In this document: one piece after another, positions 13,896-21,518 of the stretch
Layout: each line of letters begins with the position of its first letter
How positions within the stretch are numbered: the stretch's first letter is position 1
Assembly (NCBI GenBank): GCA_016286835.1
Contig: JAEEUD010000003.1
Location: forward strand, 1-25,439
DNA from: Pyramidobacter sp.
GTDB lineage: Bacteria; Synergistota; Synergistia; Synergistales; Dethiosulfovibrionaceae
Reading direction: 5' to 3'
Length of the DNA: 25,439 nucleotides
Notes under the pieces: model-generated
The model's input: the letters and a program-made list of their open reading frames with translations, nothing else
The model's database searches: none
Told to the model about the DNA's origin: nothing
Translations under genes and position numbers: made by a program

Positions 13896-14585
13896 ATGGG
13901 TCAGAAAGTTCATCCGATCGGTTACCGTATCGGTGTCATCCGCGACTGGGAGTCCAAGTGGTACGCCAGCGGCAAGAACTACGTGAAGAACCTTCACGAG
14001 GACATCAAGCTGCGCAGCTGGATCAAGAACCGCTGGAAGGGCGCGGGCATTTCCCGCGTTGAGATCGAGCGCGTCGGCAAGGTCGTGCGCTTTTCCATCT
14101 GGACCGCGCGTCCCGGCGTTGTGATCGGCAAAGCCGGCGCCGAGCTCGATAAGGTCAAGGCCGAGCTTCAGGCTCTGACCGGTTCGCGCGTCATGCTCAA
14201 CGTTCAGGAGATCAAGAATCCCGACGTTGACGCGCAGCTCGTCGCCGAGGGCATCGCTTCCGCGCTGGAGAACCGCGTCAGCTTCCGCCGCGCGATGAAG
14301 CAGGCCATGTTCCGCACGATGAAAGCCGGCGGACTCGGCATCAAGATTTCGTGCTCCGGCCGTCTTGGCGGCGCCGAAATTGCCCGCACGGAGTGGTATA
14401 ACGACGGCCGCCTGCCTCTTTCCACTCTGCGCGCCGATGTTGACTACAGCTGCGTCAAGGCAGTTACGATGTACGGTGCGATCGGCGTCAAGTGCTGGAT
14501 CTACCGTGATGAAAAAGCTCTCAACACTGCGGCTCCCCGTCCTGTGCGCAGCAGAGCGAACAAGCGTGAAGGAGGCCGGGCCTAA
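13896..14585 (+). CDS. rpsC: Ribosomal protein S3
   Basis: S3 lines the mRNA entry tunnel of the 30S subunit and contributes to its helicase activity. The 229-residue product starts at ATG 13896 after TAAGGAGGAATG. Domains in order are the N-terminal MGQKVHPIGYRIG segment, a KH RNA-binding domain with the VIGKAG form of the GxxG loop (about residues 75-80), and the C-terminal half with SCSGRLGGAEIARTEWY. The basic tail RSRANKREGGRA is partly dictated by the GAAGGAGG ribosome binding site of rplP, which starts directly after the stop with no spacer. Such abutting suggests translational coupling. Confidence 0.98.
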   Translation: MGQKVHPIGYRIGVIRDWESKWYASGKNYVKNLHEDIKLRSWIKNRWKGAGISRVEIERVGKVVRFSIWTARPGVVIGKAGAELDKVKAELQALTGSRVMLNVQEIKNPDVDAQLVAEGIASALENRVSFRRAMKQAMFRTMKAGGLGIKISCSGRLGGAEIARTEWYNDGRLPLSTLRADVDYSCVKAVTMYGAIGVKCWIYRDEKALNTAAPRPVRSRANKREGGRA

Positions 14586-15008
14586 ATGTTGATGCCGAAG
14601 AGAACAAAGTACCGCAAGCCCCATCGCGAGTGCCTCAAGGGCGAAGCGAAGGGCGGTACTTACGTGGCTTTTGGTGAGTTTGGCATTCAGGCGCTTGAGT
14701 GCGCCTACATCACTGCCCGCCAGATCGAGGCCACCCGTGTTGCCATGAACCGTAAGATGCGCAAGGGCGGCAAGATGTGGATCCGCATCTTCCCCGATGT
14801 GCCTTACACGAAGAAGCCCCTTGAGACCCGAATGGGAAAAGGAAAGGGCGCTCCCGAGTTCTGGGTGTCGGCCGTCCGTAAGGGCAGAGTCATGTTCGAG
14901 CTTGGCGGGATCCCCCGCGAAGTCGCGGAAGAAGCATTCCGCACGGCTTCTCACAAGCTTCCTATCAAAGTGCGGCTTGTGACCCGCGACAGTTTGGATG
15001 GTGAATAG
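14586..15008 (+). CDS. rplP: Ribosomal protein L16
   Basis: L16 organises the tRNA elbow contacts of the A and P sites on the 50S subunit. The 140-residue product begins MLMPKRTKYRK. I chose ATG 14586, directly after the rpsC stop and ten bases from GGAGG; the second ATG at 14592 would be 16 bases away. Conserved segments include GGTYVAFGEFGIQALE, ATRVAMNRKMRKGGKMWIRIF and the TRMGKGKGAPEFWV loop, which reaches the peptidyl transferase centre and contains the arginine hydroxylated in some bacteria. It ends in TAG, and rpmC starts two nucleotides later. Confidence 0.98.
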   Translation: MLMPKRTKYRKPHRECLKGEAKGGTYVAFGEFGIQALECAYITARQIEATRVAMNRKMRKGGKMWIRIFPDVPYTKKPLETRMGKGKGAPEFWVSAVRKGRVMFELGGIPREVAEEAFRTASHKLPIKVRLVTRDSLDGE

Positions 15009-15010
15009 CA

Positions 15011-15229
15011 ATGGACGCCAAGAGTCTGCGTGATTTGAGCGTTGAAGAGCTGATGAGCAAGCACGATCAGTTCAAGGAAGAGCTCTTCAACCTGCGCTTC
15101 CAGAACGCTGTTGGTCAGTTGAAGAACACCAGCAGGATCAAAGAGGTCAAGAAGACCATCGCGAGAGTCCTTACCATTGTTCACGAAAAGGAACAGGGAC
15201 TGAACGCCGCGAAAGGAGGTAAGGCATAA
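15011..15229 (+). CDS. rpmC: Ribosomal protein L29
   Basis: L29 is a small helical hairpin protein next to L23 at the tunnel exit. The 72-residue product starts MDAKSLRDLSVEELMSKH and carries the hallmark EELFNLRFQNAVGQLKNTSRIKEVKKTIARV region, read in two parts as the LRFQ and ARV(L)T helices. Its start has only the weak upstream site GGTGA within the end of rplP, so translation may depend on coupling to rplP, which stops two bases before. Its last codons hold AAAGGAGGT, the ribosome binding site of rpsQ, and its TAA shares one base with the rpsQ ATG (TAATG). Confidence 0.96.
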   Translation: MDAKSLRDLSVEELMSKHDQFKEELFNLRFQNAVGQLKNTSRIKEVKKTIARVLTIVHEKEQGLNAAKGGKA

Positions 15230-15519
15230 TGGAAGCGAAGACCCCTCACCGCAAGGTGAAAGTCGGCATCGTCGTCAGCGACAAGATGGAGAAGTCGATC
15301 TCCGTGAGAGTGACCAGACATGCCATGCACCCCGTTTACGGCAAACGCATCATCAAGTCCAAGAAGTTCCTCGTGCATGACGCTGAAAATGCCTGCCGCG
15401 TCGGCGACAAAGTTCAGTTTGCCGAAACACGTCCTCTCAGCAAGAACAAGTGCTGGACGCTTGTGAAGATCATTGAGAGAGCCCCCGTCCTGGGCGGATC
15501 TGTCGAGGAGGAAGCTTAA
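15229..15519 (+). CDS. rpsQ: Ribosomal protein S17
   Basis: S17 is a primary binding protein of the 5' domain of 16S rRNA. The 96-residue product contains the OB-fold signature KVGIVVSDKMEKSISVRV, the HPVYGKRIIKSKKFLVHD strand region and ETRPLSKNKCWTLVKI. It is about ten residues longer than the E. coli protein because of a C-terminal acidic extension ending GGSVEEEA; the last codons of that extension also form the GAGGAGG site of rplN, which may explain it. ATG 15229 overlaps the rpmC stop by one base. The gene ends in TAA three bases before rplN. Confidence 0.97.
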   Translation: MEAKTPHRKVKVGIVVSDKMEKSISVRVTRHAMHPVYGKRIIKSKKFLVHDAENACRVGDKVQFAETRPLSKNKCWTLVKIIERAPVLGGSVEEEA

Positions 15520-15522
15520 CCG

Positions 15523-15891
15523 ATGATTCAGCTCAATACAGTCCTTAATGTTGCTGACAACACTGGCGCCAAGCGCGTCAAGTGCATTCAGGTCCTGGGC
15601 GGCAGCCGCCGCCGTTTCGGTTCGCTGGGCGACGTGATCGTCTGCGCTGTGAAGGAAGCCATTCCCAACAGCAACGTTGCCAAGGGCAGCGTCGTCAAGG
15701 CCGTTATCGTTCGCGTCAAGAAGGAACGCCGCCGCATCGACGGTTCCTACGTTCGTTTTGACGACAACGCCGCGGTCCTCATCGACGGCAACGGCGATCC
15801 GAAGGGAACCCGTATCTTTGGCCCTGTCGCCCGTGAGCTCCGCGCGAAGAAGTACATGCGCATCATCTCGCTGGCGCCTGAAGTTGTGTAG
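15523..15891 (+). CDS. rplN: Ribosomal protein L14
   Basis: L14 forms part of inter-subunit bridges on the 50S face and is the binding site of the silencing factor RsfS. The product has 122 residues, exactly the common length. The start MIQLNTVLNVADNTGAK is canonical, as are GDVIVCAVKEAIP, KAVIVRVKKERRR, and the RIFGPVARELR C-terminal region. Its ribosome binding site GAGGAGG is encoded in the last codons of rpsQ. The stop forms TAGGAGG, doubling as the site for rplX 12 nt downstream. It opens the spc block, but with no visible gap or promoter from the S10 block. Confidence 0.98.
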   Translation: MIQLNTVLNVADNTGAKRVKCIQVLGGSRRRFGSLGDVIVCAVKEAIPNSNVAKGSVVKAVIVRVKKERRRIDGSYVRFDDNAAVLIDGNGDPKGTRIFGPVARELRAKKYMRIISLAPEVV

Positions 15892-15903
15892 GAGGCCTGC
15901 GTT

Positions 15904-16236
15904 ATGAACAAAATGCGTTTGAAAAAAGGTGACCGCGTTCGCGTCATCTCTGGAAAGGATAAGGGCAAGGAAGGCAAGATCCTTGTCGCTTTCCCCGCGG
16001 AGAACAAGGTGATCGTCGAGGGCGTCAGCGTGGCTTCGCGTCACAGCAAGCCCACGCAGGCCAATCCACAGGGCGGCATCGTCAAGAAGGAGACGCCGAT
16101 CTACGCCTCCAAGGTCATGCTCGTCTGCCCCAACACCGGCAAGCCCACCCGTATCGGTCATGCCTTCCTGGAAGACGGCCGCAAGGTTCGCGTGGCCAAA
16201 GTCTCCGGCGAAGTTGTCGATCTCGACAAGAAGTAA
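15904..16236 (+). CDS. rplX: Ribosomal protein L24
   Basis: L24 starts assembly of the 50S subunit by binding domain I of 23S rRNA. The 110-residue product has the KOW motif near its start (RLKKGDRVRVISGKDKGKEG, residues about 4-23), the ENKVIVEGVSVASRHSKPTQ segment and the VCPNTGKPTRIGHAFLEDG segment typical of bacterial L24. ATG 15904 lies seven bases after TAGGAGG. Tandem stops TAA TAG end it, followed by AGAGGAGG for rplE. In E. coli the rplX-rplE spacer is the target for S8 repression; here only 15 nt separate the genes and I see no comparable fold. Confidence 0.97.
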   Translation: MNKMRLKKGDRVRVISGKDKGKEGKILVAFPAENKVIVEGVSVASRHSKPTQANPQGGIVKKETPIYASKVMLVCPNTGKPTRIGHAFLEDGRKVRVAKVSGEVVDLDKK

Positions 16237-16251
16237 TAGAGGAGGCAAACA

Positions 16252-16806
16252 ATGACCTTACCCGTTCGTGTGCTTGAAAAATACAAGGCCGAAGTTGTGC
16301 CTGCCATGCAGTCGCAGTTCGGCTACAAGAACCCGATGATGATGCCCAAGATCGTCAAGGTCGTCATCAACATCGGCGTGGGCGATGCCAAAGCCGACAG
16401 CAAGTTCATCGACGCCGCTGTGGCCGAGCTTGCCACGATCAGCGGCCAGAAGCCGATGGTCAAGAAGGCCAAGAAGTCGATCGCGAACTTCAAACTTCGC
16501 GAGGGCACGCCCGTCGGTTGCTGCGTGACGCTGCGCGGCACGCGCATGTGGGAGTTCCTTGACCGCCTGATGAACCTTACGCTGGCGCGTATCAAGGACT
16601 TCCAGGGCGTTTCCCGCACCTCGTTCGACGGCCGCGGCAACTACAACCTTGGCCTCAAGGAACAGCTGATCTTCCCCGAGATCAACTACGATAAAGTCGT
16701 CAAGCTGCGCGGCATGAACATCACCATCGTCACGACCGCCGGAACCGACGAAGAAGCGTTCGTCATGCTTGAAAAACTCGGCATGCCCTTCGCTCACGCT
16801 GAATAG
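16252..16806 (+). CDS. rplE: Ribosomal protein L5
   Basis: L5 binds 5S rRNA and forms part of the 50S central protuberance, contacting the P-site tRNA elbow and S13. The 184-residue product contains MMPKIVKVVINIGVG, KAKKSIANFKLREGTPVGC, the VTLRGTRMWEFLDRL segment and the GNYNLGLKEQLIFPEI signature, all in the expected order. ATG 16252 follows GAGGAGGCAAACA. The stop TAG is embedded in TAGGAGG, the site used by rpsN. Length is within a few residues of the E. coli protein (179). Nothing unusual was seen. Confidence 0.98.
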   Translation: MTLPVRVLEKYKAEVVPAMQSQFGYKNPMMMPKIVKVVINIGVGDAKADSKFIDAAVAELATISGQKPMVKKAKKSIANFKLREGTPVGCCVTLRGTRMWEFLDRLMNLTLARIKDFQGVSRTSFDGRGNYNLGLKEQLIFPEINYDKVVKLRGMNITIVTTAGTDEEAFVMLEKLGMPFAHAE

Positions 16807-16817
16807 GAGGCGTGGAG

Positions 16818-17003
16818 ATGGCGAGAAAAGCTATGAAGAACAAAGCGGCTCTGCCCCCGAAGTTCTCGACTCGTGGCTACAACAGATGCCCGCTCTGCGG
16901 CCGTATGCACGGCTACATGAGAGACTTTAACATGTGCCGCTGCTGCTTCCGCAACCTTGCCCGCGAAGGCAAGATTCCCGGAATTGTGAAGTCGAGCTGG
17001 TAG
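16818..17003 (+). CDS. rpsN: Ribosomal protein S14, zinc-binding type
   Basis: S14 is a late-assembling 30S head protein next to S3 and S10. The 61-residue product is the short zinc-ribbon form: CPLC and CRCC pairs supply four cysteine ligands around the GRMHGYMRDF segment, instead of the roughly 100-residue zinc-free form of E. coli. I chose ATG 16818 because AGGAGG ends seven bases before it; an in-frame GTG at 16812 is only one base from that site. The residues MARKAMKNKAALPPKFSTRGYNRC match the family (given here across the start region). Its TAG stop is inside a 9-bp hairpin that continues into the spacer before rpsH. Confidence 0.97.
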   Translation: MARKAMKNKAALPPKFSTRGYNRCPLCGRMHGYMRDFNMCRCCFRNLAREGKIPGIVKSSW

Positions 17004-17040
17004 GAATACCAGCTCTAAGCTCTTAGAAAGGGGAACTTTC
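16994..17040 (+). promoter_or_regulatory. Two hairpins between rpsN and rpsH, one covering the rpsH ribosome binding site
   Basis: GAGCTGGTA (16994-17002) and TACCAGCTC (17007-17015) form a perfect 9-bp stem closed by a GGAA tetraloop, which is of the stable GNRA class; the rpsN stop codon lies inside it. A second hairpin, GAAAG (17026-17030) with CTTTC (17036-17040) around GGGAA, contains the AAAGGGG ribosome binding site of rpsH and ends at the base before its ATG. Translation of rpsH, the gene for the spc-operon repressor S8 in E. coli, may therefore be controlled here. No protein is known to bind it. Confidence 0.5.
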
Positions 17041-17445
17041 ATGTACGTTAACGATCCGATTGCGGATATGCTCACGAGAATTCGCAACGCGAACATGGTC
17101 TATCATGAGAGCGTCGATATCCCGATCAGCAAGATGAAGCTGGGGATTGCGAAGATCCTGAAAAGTGAAGGTTACATCCGCAACTATAAGGTCCTCAACG
17201 ACCCGAAGAAGCCTTCCGGCACCATCAAGGTCTTCCTCAACTACGGGCCGAACCGTGAACGCGTCGTTCAGGGCCTTCGCCGCATGAGCAAGCCCGGCCG
17301 CCGTATCTATGTCGGCAAAGACAAACTGCCCCGCGTCATGGGCGGTTTGGGAATTGCCATTGTTTCGACTTCTCAGGGCCTCAAGACCGACGCCGAAGCC
17401 CGCCTTCTTGGCCTGGGCGGAGAAGTCATCTGCTATGTCTGGTAA
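17041..17445 (+). CDS. rpsH: Ribosomal protein S8
   Basis: S8 binds helix 21 of 16S rRNA and is a key early protein of the 30S platform; in E. coli it also represses the spc operon. The 134-residue product begins MYVNDPIADMLTRIRNA and contains ISKMKLGIAKILKSEGYI, the KPGRRIYVGKDKLPRV segment and the IVSTSQGLKTDAEAR signature followed by GGEVICYVW. The ribosome binding site, AAAGGGG, lies in a small hairpin directly before the ATG, preceded by a second strong hairpin. Spacing to rplF is 14 nt. Identity and start are not in doubt. Confidence 0.98.
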   Translation: MYVNDPIADMLTRIRNANMVYHESVDIPISKMKLGIAKILKSEGYIRNYKVLNDPKKPSGTIKVFLNYGPNRERVVQGLRRMSKPGRRIYVGKDKLPRVMGGLGIAIVSTSQGLKTDAEARLLGLGGEVICYVW

Positions 17446-17459
17446 GGTGAGGGATTAAC

Positions 17460-17999
17460 ATGTCGAGATTAGGACGCAAACCCATCACTCTCCCCAAGGG
17501 AGCCAGCGTGGAGATCAAGGACGAGCAGATCGTTGTCAAGGGCAAGAACGGCGAGCTGTCGATGCCTCTGTCGAAGAACATCTCCGTCGAGGTCAAAGAC
17601 GGTGTCGTCCATGTCAGCCGCGCTAACGAAGAGAAGGCCACCAAAGCCGCTCACGGCATGGTCCGCGCCATGATCAACAACATGGTCACGGGCGTGACCG
17701 AAGGCTTTACCAAGACCCTTGAGATCGAAGGCGTCGGTTACCGCGCCGCGATGAAGGGCAAGAACCTTGGCCTCAACCTTGGTTATTCGCATCCCATCGA
17801 AGTCGTTCCTCCCAAGGGGATCACGTTCGAGGTCGAGGGTGCGACCAAGATTTTCGTCAAAGGCGCCGATAAACAGGTCGTCGGTCAGATTTCGGCGATC
17901 ATCCGCGGTTACCGCGGTCCTGAGCCTTATAAGGGCAAGGGTATCCGCTACCAGGGCGAGCATATTCTGCGCAAGGCCGGCAAGACGGCTGGCAAGTAA
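17460..17999 (+). CDS. rplF: Ribosomal protein L6
   Basis: L6 lies at the base of the L7/L12 stalk near the sarcin-ricin loop, where elongation factors dock. The 179-residue product has the two repeated alpha/beta domains of the family: the first begins MSRLGRKPITLPKGASVEI, and the second carries the GVGYRAAMKGKNLGLNLGYSH segment and the C-terminal motif RGPEPYKGKGIRYQGE. The start is preceded by GGTGAGGG. The TAA stop is followed 16 nt later by rplR. Resistance-related changes to the C-terminal region cannot be judged without relatives, but the motif is intact. Confidence 0.98.
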   Translation: MSRLGRKPITLPKGASVEIKDEQIVVKGKNGELSMPLSKNISVEVKDGVVHVSRANEEKATKAAHGMVRAMINNMVTGVTEGFTKTLEIEGVGYRAAMKGKNLGLNLGYSHPIEVVPPKGITFEVEGATKIFVKGADKQVVGQISAIIRGYRGPEPYKGKGIRYQGEHILRKAGKTAGK

Positions 18000-18015
18000 G
18001 ACGAGGTGAGCCGAA

Positions 18016-18387
18016 ATGATCAAGAATAAAAGCAGAAACAGCATGCGTCTCCTTCGTCACGAGCGTCTCCGCAAGAGCGTTTCCGGCACGGCGGAGAGAC
18101 CGAGACTTGCGGTTTTCCGCAGCCTTAAGGAGATCTACGTTCAGGTGATCGACGACACCGTCGGCCACACGCTGCTCTCCGTTTCCACGCAGGAAAAGGC
18201 CGTTGCCGAAGGGCTTACGGGCGGTCATTGCACCGTCGCCGCTGCGAAGGCCGTGGGCAAGCTCGTCGCGGAGCGCGCGAAAGAAAAGGGTATCACCGAA
18301 GTCGTTTTCGACCGCGGTGGTCACGTGTATCACGGCCGCGTTCAGGCTGTCGCCGAAGCTGCCCGTGAAGCCGGCTTGAAGCTCTAA
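18016..18387 (+). CDS. rplR: Ribosomal protein L18
   Basis: L18 binds 5S rRNA and helps to place it in the central protuberance with L5. The 123-residue product contains RHERLRKSVSGTAERPRL, the AVFRSLKEIYVQVIDD strand, the segment with AAAKAVGKLVAERAKEKG and the FDRGGHVYHGRVQAVAEAAR C-terminal signature. The start follows GAGGTGA. The stop forms TAAGGAGG, which is the binding site for rpsE. Length agrees with the family (about 117-122 residues), and no odd feature is visible. Confidence 0.98.
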   Translation: MIKNKSRNSMRLLRHERLRKSVSGTAERPRLAVFRSLKEIYVQVIDDTVGHTLLSVSTQEKAVAEGLTGGHCTVAAAKAVGKLVAERAKEKGITEVVFDRGGHVYHGRVQAVAEAAREAGLKL

Positions 18388-18399
18388 GGAGGAATTTCA

Positions 18400-18900
18400 A
18401 TGACCGAAAAACAGTCTGCGAGCGGCGCCGAGCTGAACGAGCGCGTAATCTTCATCAACCGTGTCAGCAAGACGGTCAAGGGCGGTAAGAGATTCCGCTT
18501 CAGCATCCTTCTTGCTGTGGGCGATGGCAACGGCAACGTCGGCATCGGCATGGGCAAGGCCCGCGAAATTTCCGAAGCCGTCCGCAAGGGCATGGAAGAC
18601 GCCAAGAAGGACATGCGCTACGTGAAGCGCAACGGCAACACGATCCCGCACCCTGTGCTGGGCCACTACGGCTCGGCCGCCGTGCTTCTCCGTCCGGCCG
18701 TTGACGGTACCGGCGTTATCGCCGGCAGCGTCGTGCGTGCCATCATGGAGCTCGGCGGGATCAAGGACGTTATGACCAAGGTGGTCGGACGCACGTCCAA
18801 CCCCGTCAACGTCGCCCGTGCCACTCTGGCCGCTGTGGCTGCGCTGCGCACTCATGACGAGATCATGAACCTGCGCGGCAAGAAAAAGGAAAACGCTTAG
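18400..18900 (+). CDS. rpsE: Ribosomal protein S5
   Basis: S5 contributes to mRNA entry, decoding accuracy and 30S assembly. The 166-residue product has the double-stranded RNA-binding-like N-terminal domain with NRVSKTVKGGKRFRFSILL and GIGMGKAREISEAVRKGME, then the C-terminal domain with LLRPAVDGTGVIAGSVVRAI and GRTSNPVNVARATLAA. These are textbook S5 sequences. ATG 18400 follows TAAGGAGGA. The TAG stop is part of TAGGAGG ahead of rpmD. Loop residues that alter accuracy or spectinomycin response in other species (the VKGGKRF loop) look normal. Confidence 0.98.
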   Translation: MTEKQSASGAELNERVIFINRVSKTVKGGKRFRFSILLAVGDGNGNVGIGMGKAREISEAVRKGMEDAKKDMRYVKRNGNTIPHPVLGHYGSAAVLLRPAVDGTGVIAGSVVRAIMELGGIKDVMTKVVGRTSNPVNVARATLAAVAALRTHDEIMNLRGKKKENA

Positions 18901-18912
18901 GAGGTCGCGATC

Positions 18913-19098
18913 ATGGCTAAACTTCGTATCGTCTGGAAGAAAAGCGACATCGGCCGTCCTGAGCGTCAGTCCCGCACCATCAAGGCGCTGGGATTCCATA
19001 AGCTGAATTCCGTGGTCGTCCACGAGGATACGCCCCAGATCCGCGGCATGGTCCGCGCTGTGGCTCACCTTGTCGAGTGCACGGAAGTTGACGAATAA
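18913..19098 (+). CDS. rpmD: Ribosomal protein L30
   Basis: L30 is a small 50S protein near 5S rRNA. The 61-residue product begins MAKLRIVWKKSDIGRPERQ and has the signature TIKALGFHKLNSVVVHEDTP followed by IRGMVRAVAHLVEC, matching the bacterial form in length and order. It is preceded by TAGGAGGTC, shared with the rpsE stop. It occupies its standard place between rpsE and rplO, with a 14-nt gap to rplO. Some phyla lack this gene, so its presence is mildly informative about the lineage. Confidence 0.97.
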   Translation: MAKLRIVWKKSDIGRPERQSRTIKALGFHKLNSVVVHEDTPQIRGMVRAVAHLVECTEVDE

Positions 19099-19112
19099 GG
19101 GGGCATGAACCT

Positions 19113-19559
19113 ATGAATCTGAGTGATCTGCGTCCGGCCGAAGGCTCCAAGCGCAAACCGAAGCGCGTTGGCTGCGGCATCGGCAGCGGCAACGGCAAGA
19201 CCGCCGGCAGGGGCACCAAGGGTTACGGCTCACGCTCCGGCAGCAGCATCCGTCCCGGCTTTGAAGGCGGCCAGATGCCTCTGGTGCGCCGCACGCCCAA
19301 GCGCGGTTTCAACAACTACAACTTCGCGAAAGAGTATCAGATCGCCAATCTTGGCGACATCGCCGACATCTTTAACGACGGCGCTGTCGTGACGGTGAAC
19401 GAGCTGTTCGCGTTCGGCCTGGTCCGCGACATGGATACGCCTGTCAAGATCCTTGGCAACGGCGAACTCTCCAAGCCGCTGACGATCAAGGCGAACAAGT
19501 TCAGCAAGTCGGCTGCCGAAAAGATCGCCGCCGCCGGCGGAACCGCCGAGGTGATCTAG
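19113..19559 (+). CDS. rplO: Ribosomal protein L15
   Basis: L15 is a late-assembly 50S protein with a long basic N-terminal extension threading into 23S rRNA. The 148-residue product starts MNLSDLRPAEGSKRKPKRVG, continues with the Gly-rich GIGSGNGKTAGRGTKG region and the FEGGQMPLVRRTPKRGF motif, and ends with a globular domain containing VKILGNGELSKPLTIKANKF. ATG 19113 lies eight bases after AAGGGGGC. The final codons include GAGGTGAT, the ribosome binding site for secY, which begins one nucleotide after the TAG. Confidence 0.98.
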   Translation: MNLSDLRPAEGSKRKPKRVGCGIGSGNGKTAGRGTKGYGSRSGSSIRPGFEGGQMPLVRRTPKRGFNNYNFAKEYQIANLGDIADIFNDGAVVTVNELFAFGLVRDMDTPVKILGNGELSKPLTIKANKFSKSAAEKIAAAGGTAEVI

Positions 19560-19560
19560 C

Positions 19561-20853
19561 GTGGCTGATACCTTCCGCGACGTATTCAAACTTCCGGAGC
19601 TGAAAAGACGCATTCTCTTCACTCTGGGAATGTTGTTCGTCTTCCGTCTGGGAGCGCAGATTCCCGTGCCCGGCATCGACAAGGCCGCTATGGAGCAGCT
19701 TTTCACGGGCAACGGTGTGCTTGGCTTCCTGGATATGTTTGCCGGCGGCGCGCTGAGAAGGTTCAGTATTTTCTCGCTTGGCGTTGCTCCGTATATCAAC
19801 GCGAGCATTGTGATGCAGCTGGCTGCGGTGATCTTCCCCACGCTGGCGCGTCTTCAGAAGGAAGGCCCCCAGGGGCAGAAGAAGATGACTCAGTACACGC
19901 GTTACGGCGCGATCTTCTTCGCCTTTGTGCAGGCGTTCGGCATGACGATGTGGCTTCGCCGCGCGGGAGTTCTGTCCGCTTCCGGCCTTGCCTTCGTCGT
20001 CGCGGTCGTCACGGCCGTGGCCGGTTCGGTCGCGGTGATGTGGCTGGGCGAGGAGATGACCGATCACGGTCTGGGCAACGGCATCTCGATGCTGATCTTC
20101 TCCGGTATCGTGGCGCGTTTCTTCCCCGCCGTCATTCAGACGTTCTCGATGGTCAGCTCGGGTGAGATCAACGTCGTCACCCTGCTTCTCGCGCTCGTCG
20201 TCATCGTTGCCGTGCTTGCAGGCGCGGTGCTCCTTGAAGAAGGTCAGCGCCGTCTGCCCGTGCAGTACGCCAAACGTGTCGTCGGCAACCGCGTCTACGG
20301 CGGACAGAGCAGCTTTATCCCGCTGCGCGTGAACATGGGCGGCGTCATGCCGATCATCTTCGCGTCGTCGCTGCTGATCTTCCCCTCGACGCTGCTGCGC
20401 TTCTTCAACGGCGACGTGGCCGCCCGCCTGGCGAATGCGTTCGCTCCCGGCAGCTGGCTCTACACCGTGCTGTACGTCATCCTTATCGTCTTCTTCGGCT
20501 TCTTCTACACGGCGATGGTCTTCAATCCGAGTGACATCGCCGACAGCATGAAGAAAAACGGCGGCTTCATCCTCGGCATCCGTCCCGGCAAGCCGACGAG
20601 CGACTACATCGAAAAGGTCGCTTCGCGCGTGACGCTGGTCGGTTCGCTGTTCCTGGTCGTCGTTGCCCTGATCCCCGATCTGCTGACCAACCTGTTCGGC
20701 ATCACCAGCTTCTACTTCGGCGGTACCTCGGTGCTGATCGTCGTGGGCGTGGCGCTGGAGATCGTGCAGCAGGTCAACAGCCAGCTCCTGATGCGCAACT
20801 ATGAGGGCGTCCTCAAGCGCGCCAAGGGCGGCCGCGGGCTGCTCCGCTTCTAA
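19561..20853 (+). CDS. secY: Protein translocase subunit SecY
   Basis: SecY is the channel of the Sec translocon in the inner membrane, used for secretion and membrane-protein insertion with SecE, SecG and SecA. The 430-residue product has about ten hydrophobic segments. Landmarks are the first helix LGMLFVFRLGAQIPVPGID, the plug region LDMFAGGALRRFS, the APYINASIVMQL helix, the cytoplasmic loop EEGQRRLPVQYAKR, the SFIPLRVNMGGVMPIIFASS helix and the RPGKPTSDYI loop. GTG 19561 follows GAGGTGAT inside rplO. It sits at its normal place at the end of the spc block, and TAAGGAGG at its end serves adk. Confidence 0.98.
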   Translation: MADTFRDVFKLPELKRRILFTLGMLFVFRLGAQIPVPGIDKAAMEQLFTGNGVLGFLDMFAGGALRRFSIFSLGVAPYINASIVMQLAAVIFPTLARLQKEGPQGQKKMTQYTRYGAIFFAFVQAFGMTMWLRRAGVLSASGLAFVVAVVTAVAGSVAVMWLGEEMTDHGLGNGISMLIFSGIVARFFPAVIQTFSMVSSGEINVVTLLLALVVIVAVLAGAVLLEEGQRRLPVQYAKRVVGNRVYGGQSSFIPLRVNMGGVMPIIFASSLLIFPSTLLRFFNGDVAARLANAFAPGSWLYTVLYVILIVFFGFFYTAMVFNPSDIADSMKKNGGFILGIRPGKPTSDYIEKVASRVTLVGSLFLVVVALIPDLLTNLFGITSFYFGGTSVLIVVGVALEIVQQVNSQLLMRNYEGVLKRAKGGRGLLRF

Positions 20854-20867
20854 GGAGGCCTTTGCAG

Positions 20868-21518
20868 ATGAGAATCATTCTTGTCGGACCTCCCGGTGCT
20901 GGCAAGGGCACTCAGGCTGAAAAGATCGTCGCGAAATACGATGTCGCCCACATTTCCACGGGCGACATCCTTCGCGCCAACGTCAAGGCGGGGACGGAGC
21001 TCGGCAAAAAAGCGAAGTCCTACATGGACGCCGGCGGACTTGTTCCCGATGACGTGATCGTCGGCATGATGCGCGGGCGCCTTGCCGAAGACGACTGCAA
21101 GAACGGCTTTATCCTCGACGGTTTCCCCCGCACGGTCCCTCAGGCGGAAGCGCTGACGGCGCTGCTTGCCGAGATGGGCCTGAAGCTCGACGGCGTGATC
21201 CTTCTCGATGTGGATGATGACACGGTGGTCGAACGTCTGTGCGGACGCCGCATGTGCAAAAAGTGCGGACGGATCTTCCACGTCAGCTTCAAGCCTTCGA
21301 CGAAGGGCGACCTCTGCGACGTGTGCGGCGGCGAGCTCTATCAGAGAGACGACGACAAGGAGTCCGTCATTCGCCAGCGTCTGGCGGTGTATCACAGCCA
21401 GACTGCTCCTCTTGTCGATTACTACGGCAAGGCCGGTCTTCTGCTCAGGGTCCCCGGGGCTGAGGCCGGAGACAAGGTTTTAGGTCACATCGAAGCCATG
21501 CTCGGGAGACGTGCATGA
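20868..21518 (+). CDS. adk: Adenylate kinase, zinc-containing LID
   Basis: Adenylate kinase converts ATP and AMP to two ADP and maintains the cell's adenylate energy charge. I chose ATG 20868 (216 residues), nine bases after AAGGAGG; the in-frame TTG at 20862 is only three bases away. The P-loop GPPGAGKGT is at 7-15, the AMP-site DGFPRT at 84-89, and the long-form LID at about 125-160 carries four cysteines (C130, C133, C150, C153) that bind structural zinc, as in many Gram-positive and thermophilic bacteria. A secY-adk-map order is common in Firmicutes and related phyla. Its TGA overlaps the map start as ATGA. Confidence 0.97.
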   Translation: MRIILVGPPGAGKGTQAEKIVAKYDVAHISTGDILRANVKAGTELGKKAKSYMDAGGLVPDDVIVGMMRGRLAEDDCKNGFILDGFPRTVPQAEALTALLAEMGLKLDGVILLDVDDDTVVERLCGRRMCKKCGRIFHVSFKPSTKGDLCDVCGGELYQRDDDKESVIRQRLAVYHSQTAPLVDYYGKAGLLLRVPGAEAGDKVLGHIEAMLGRRA

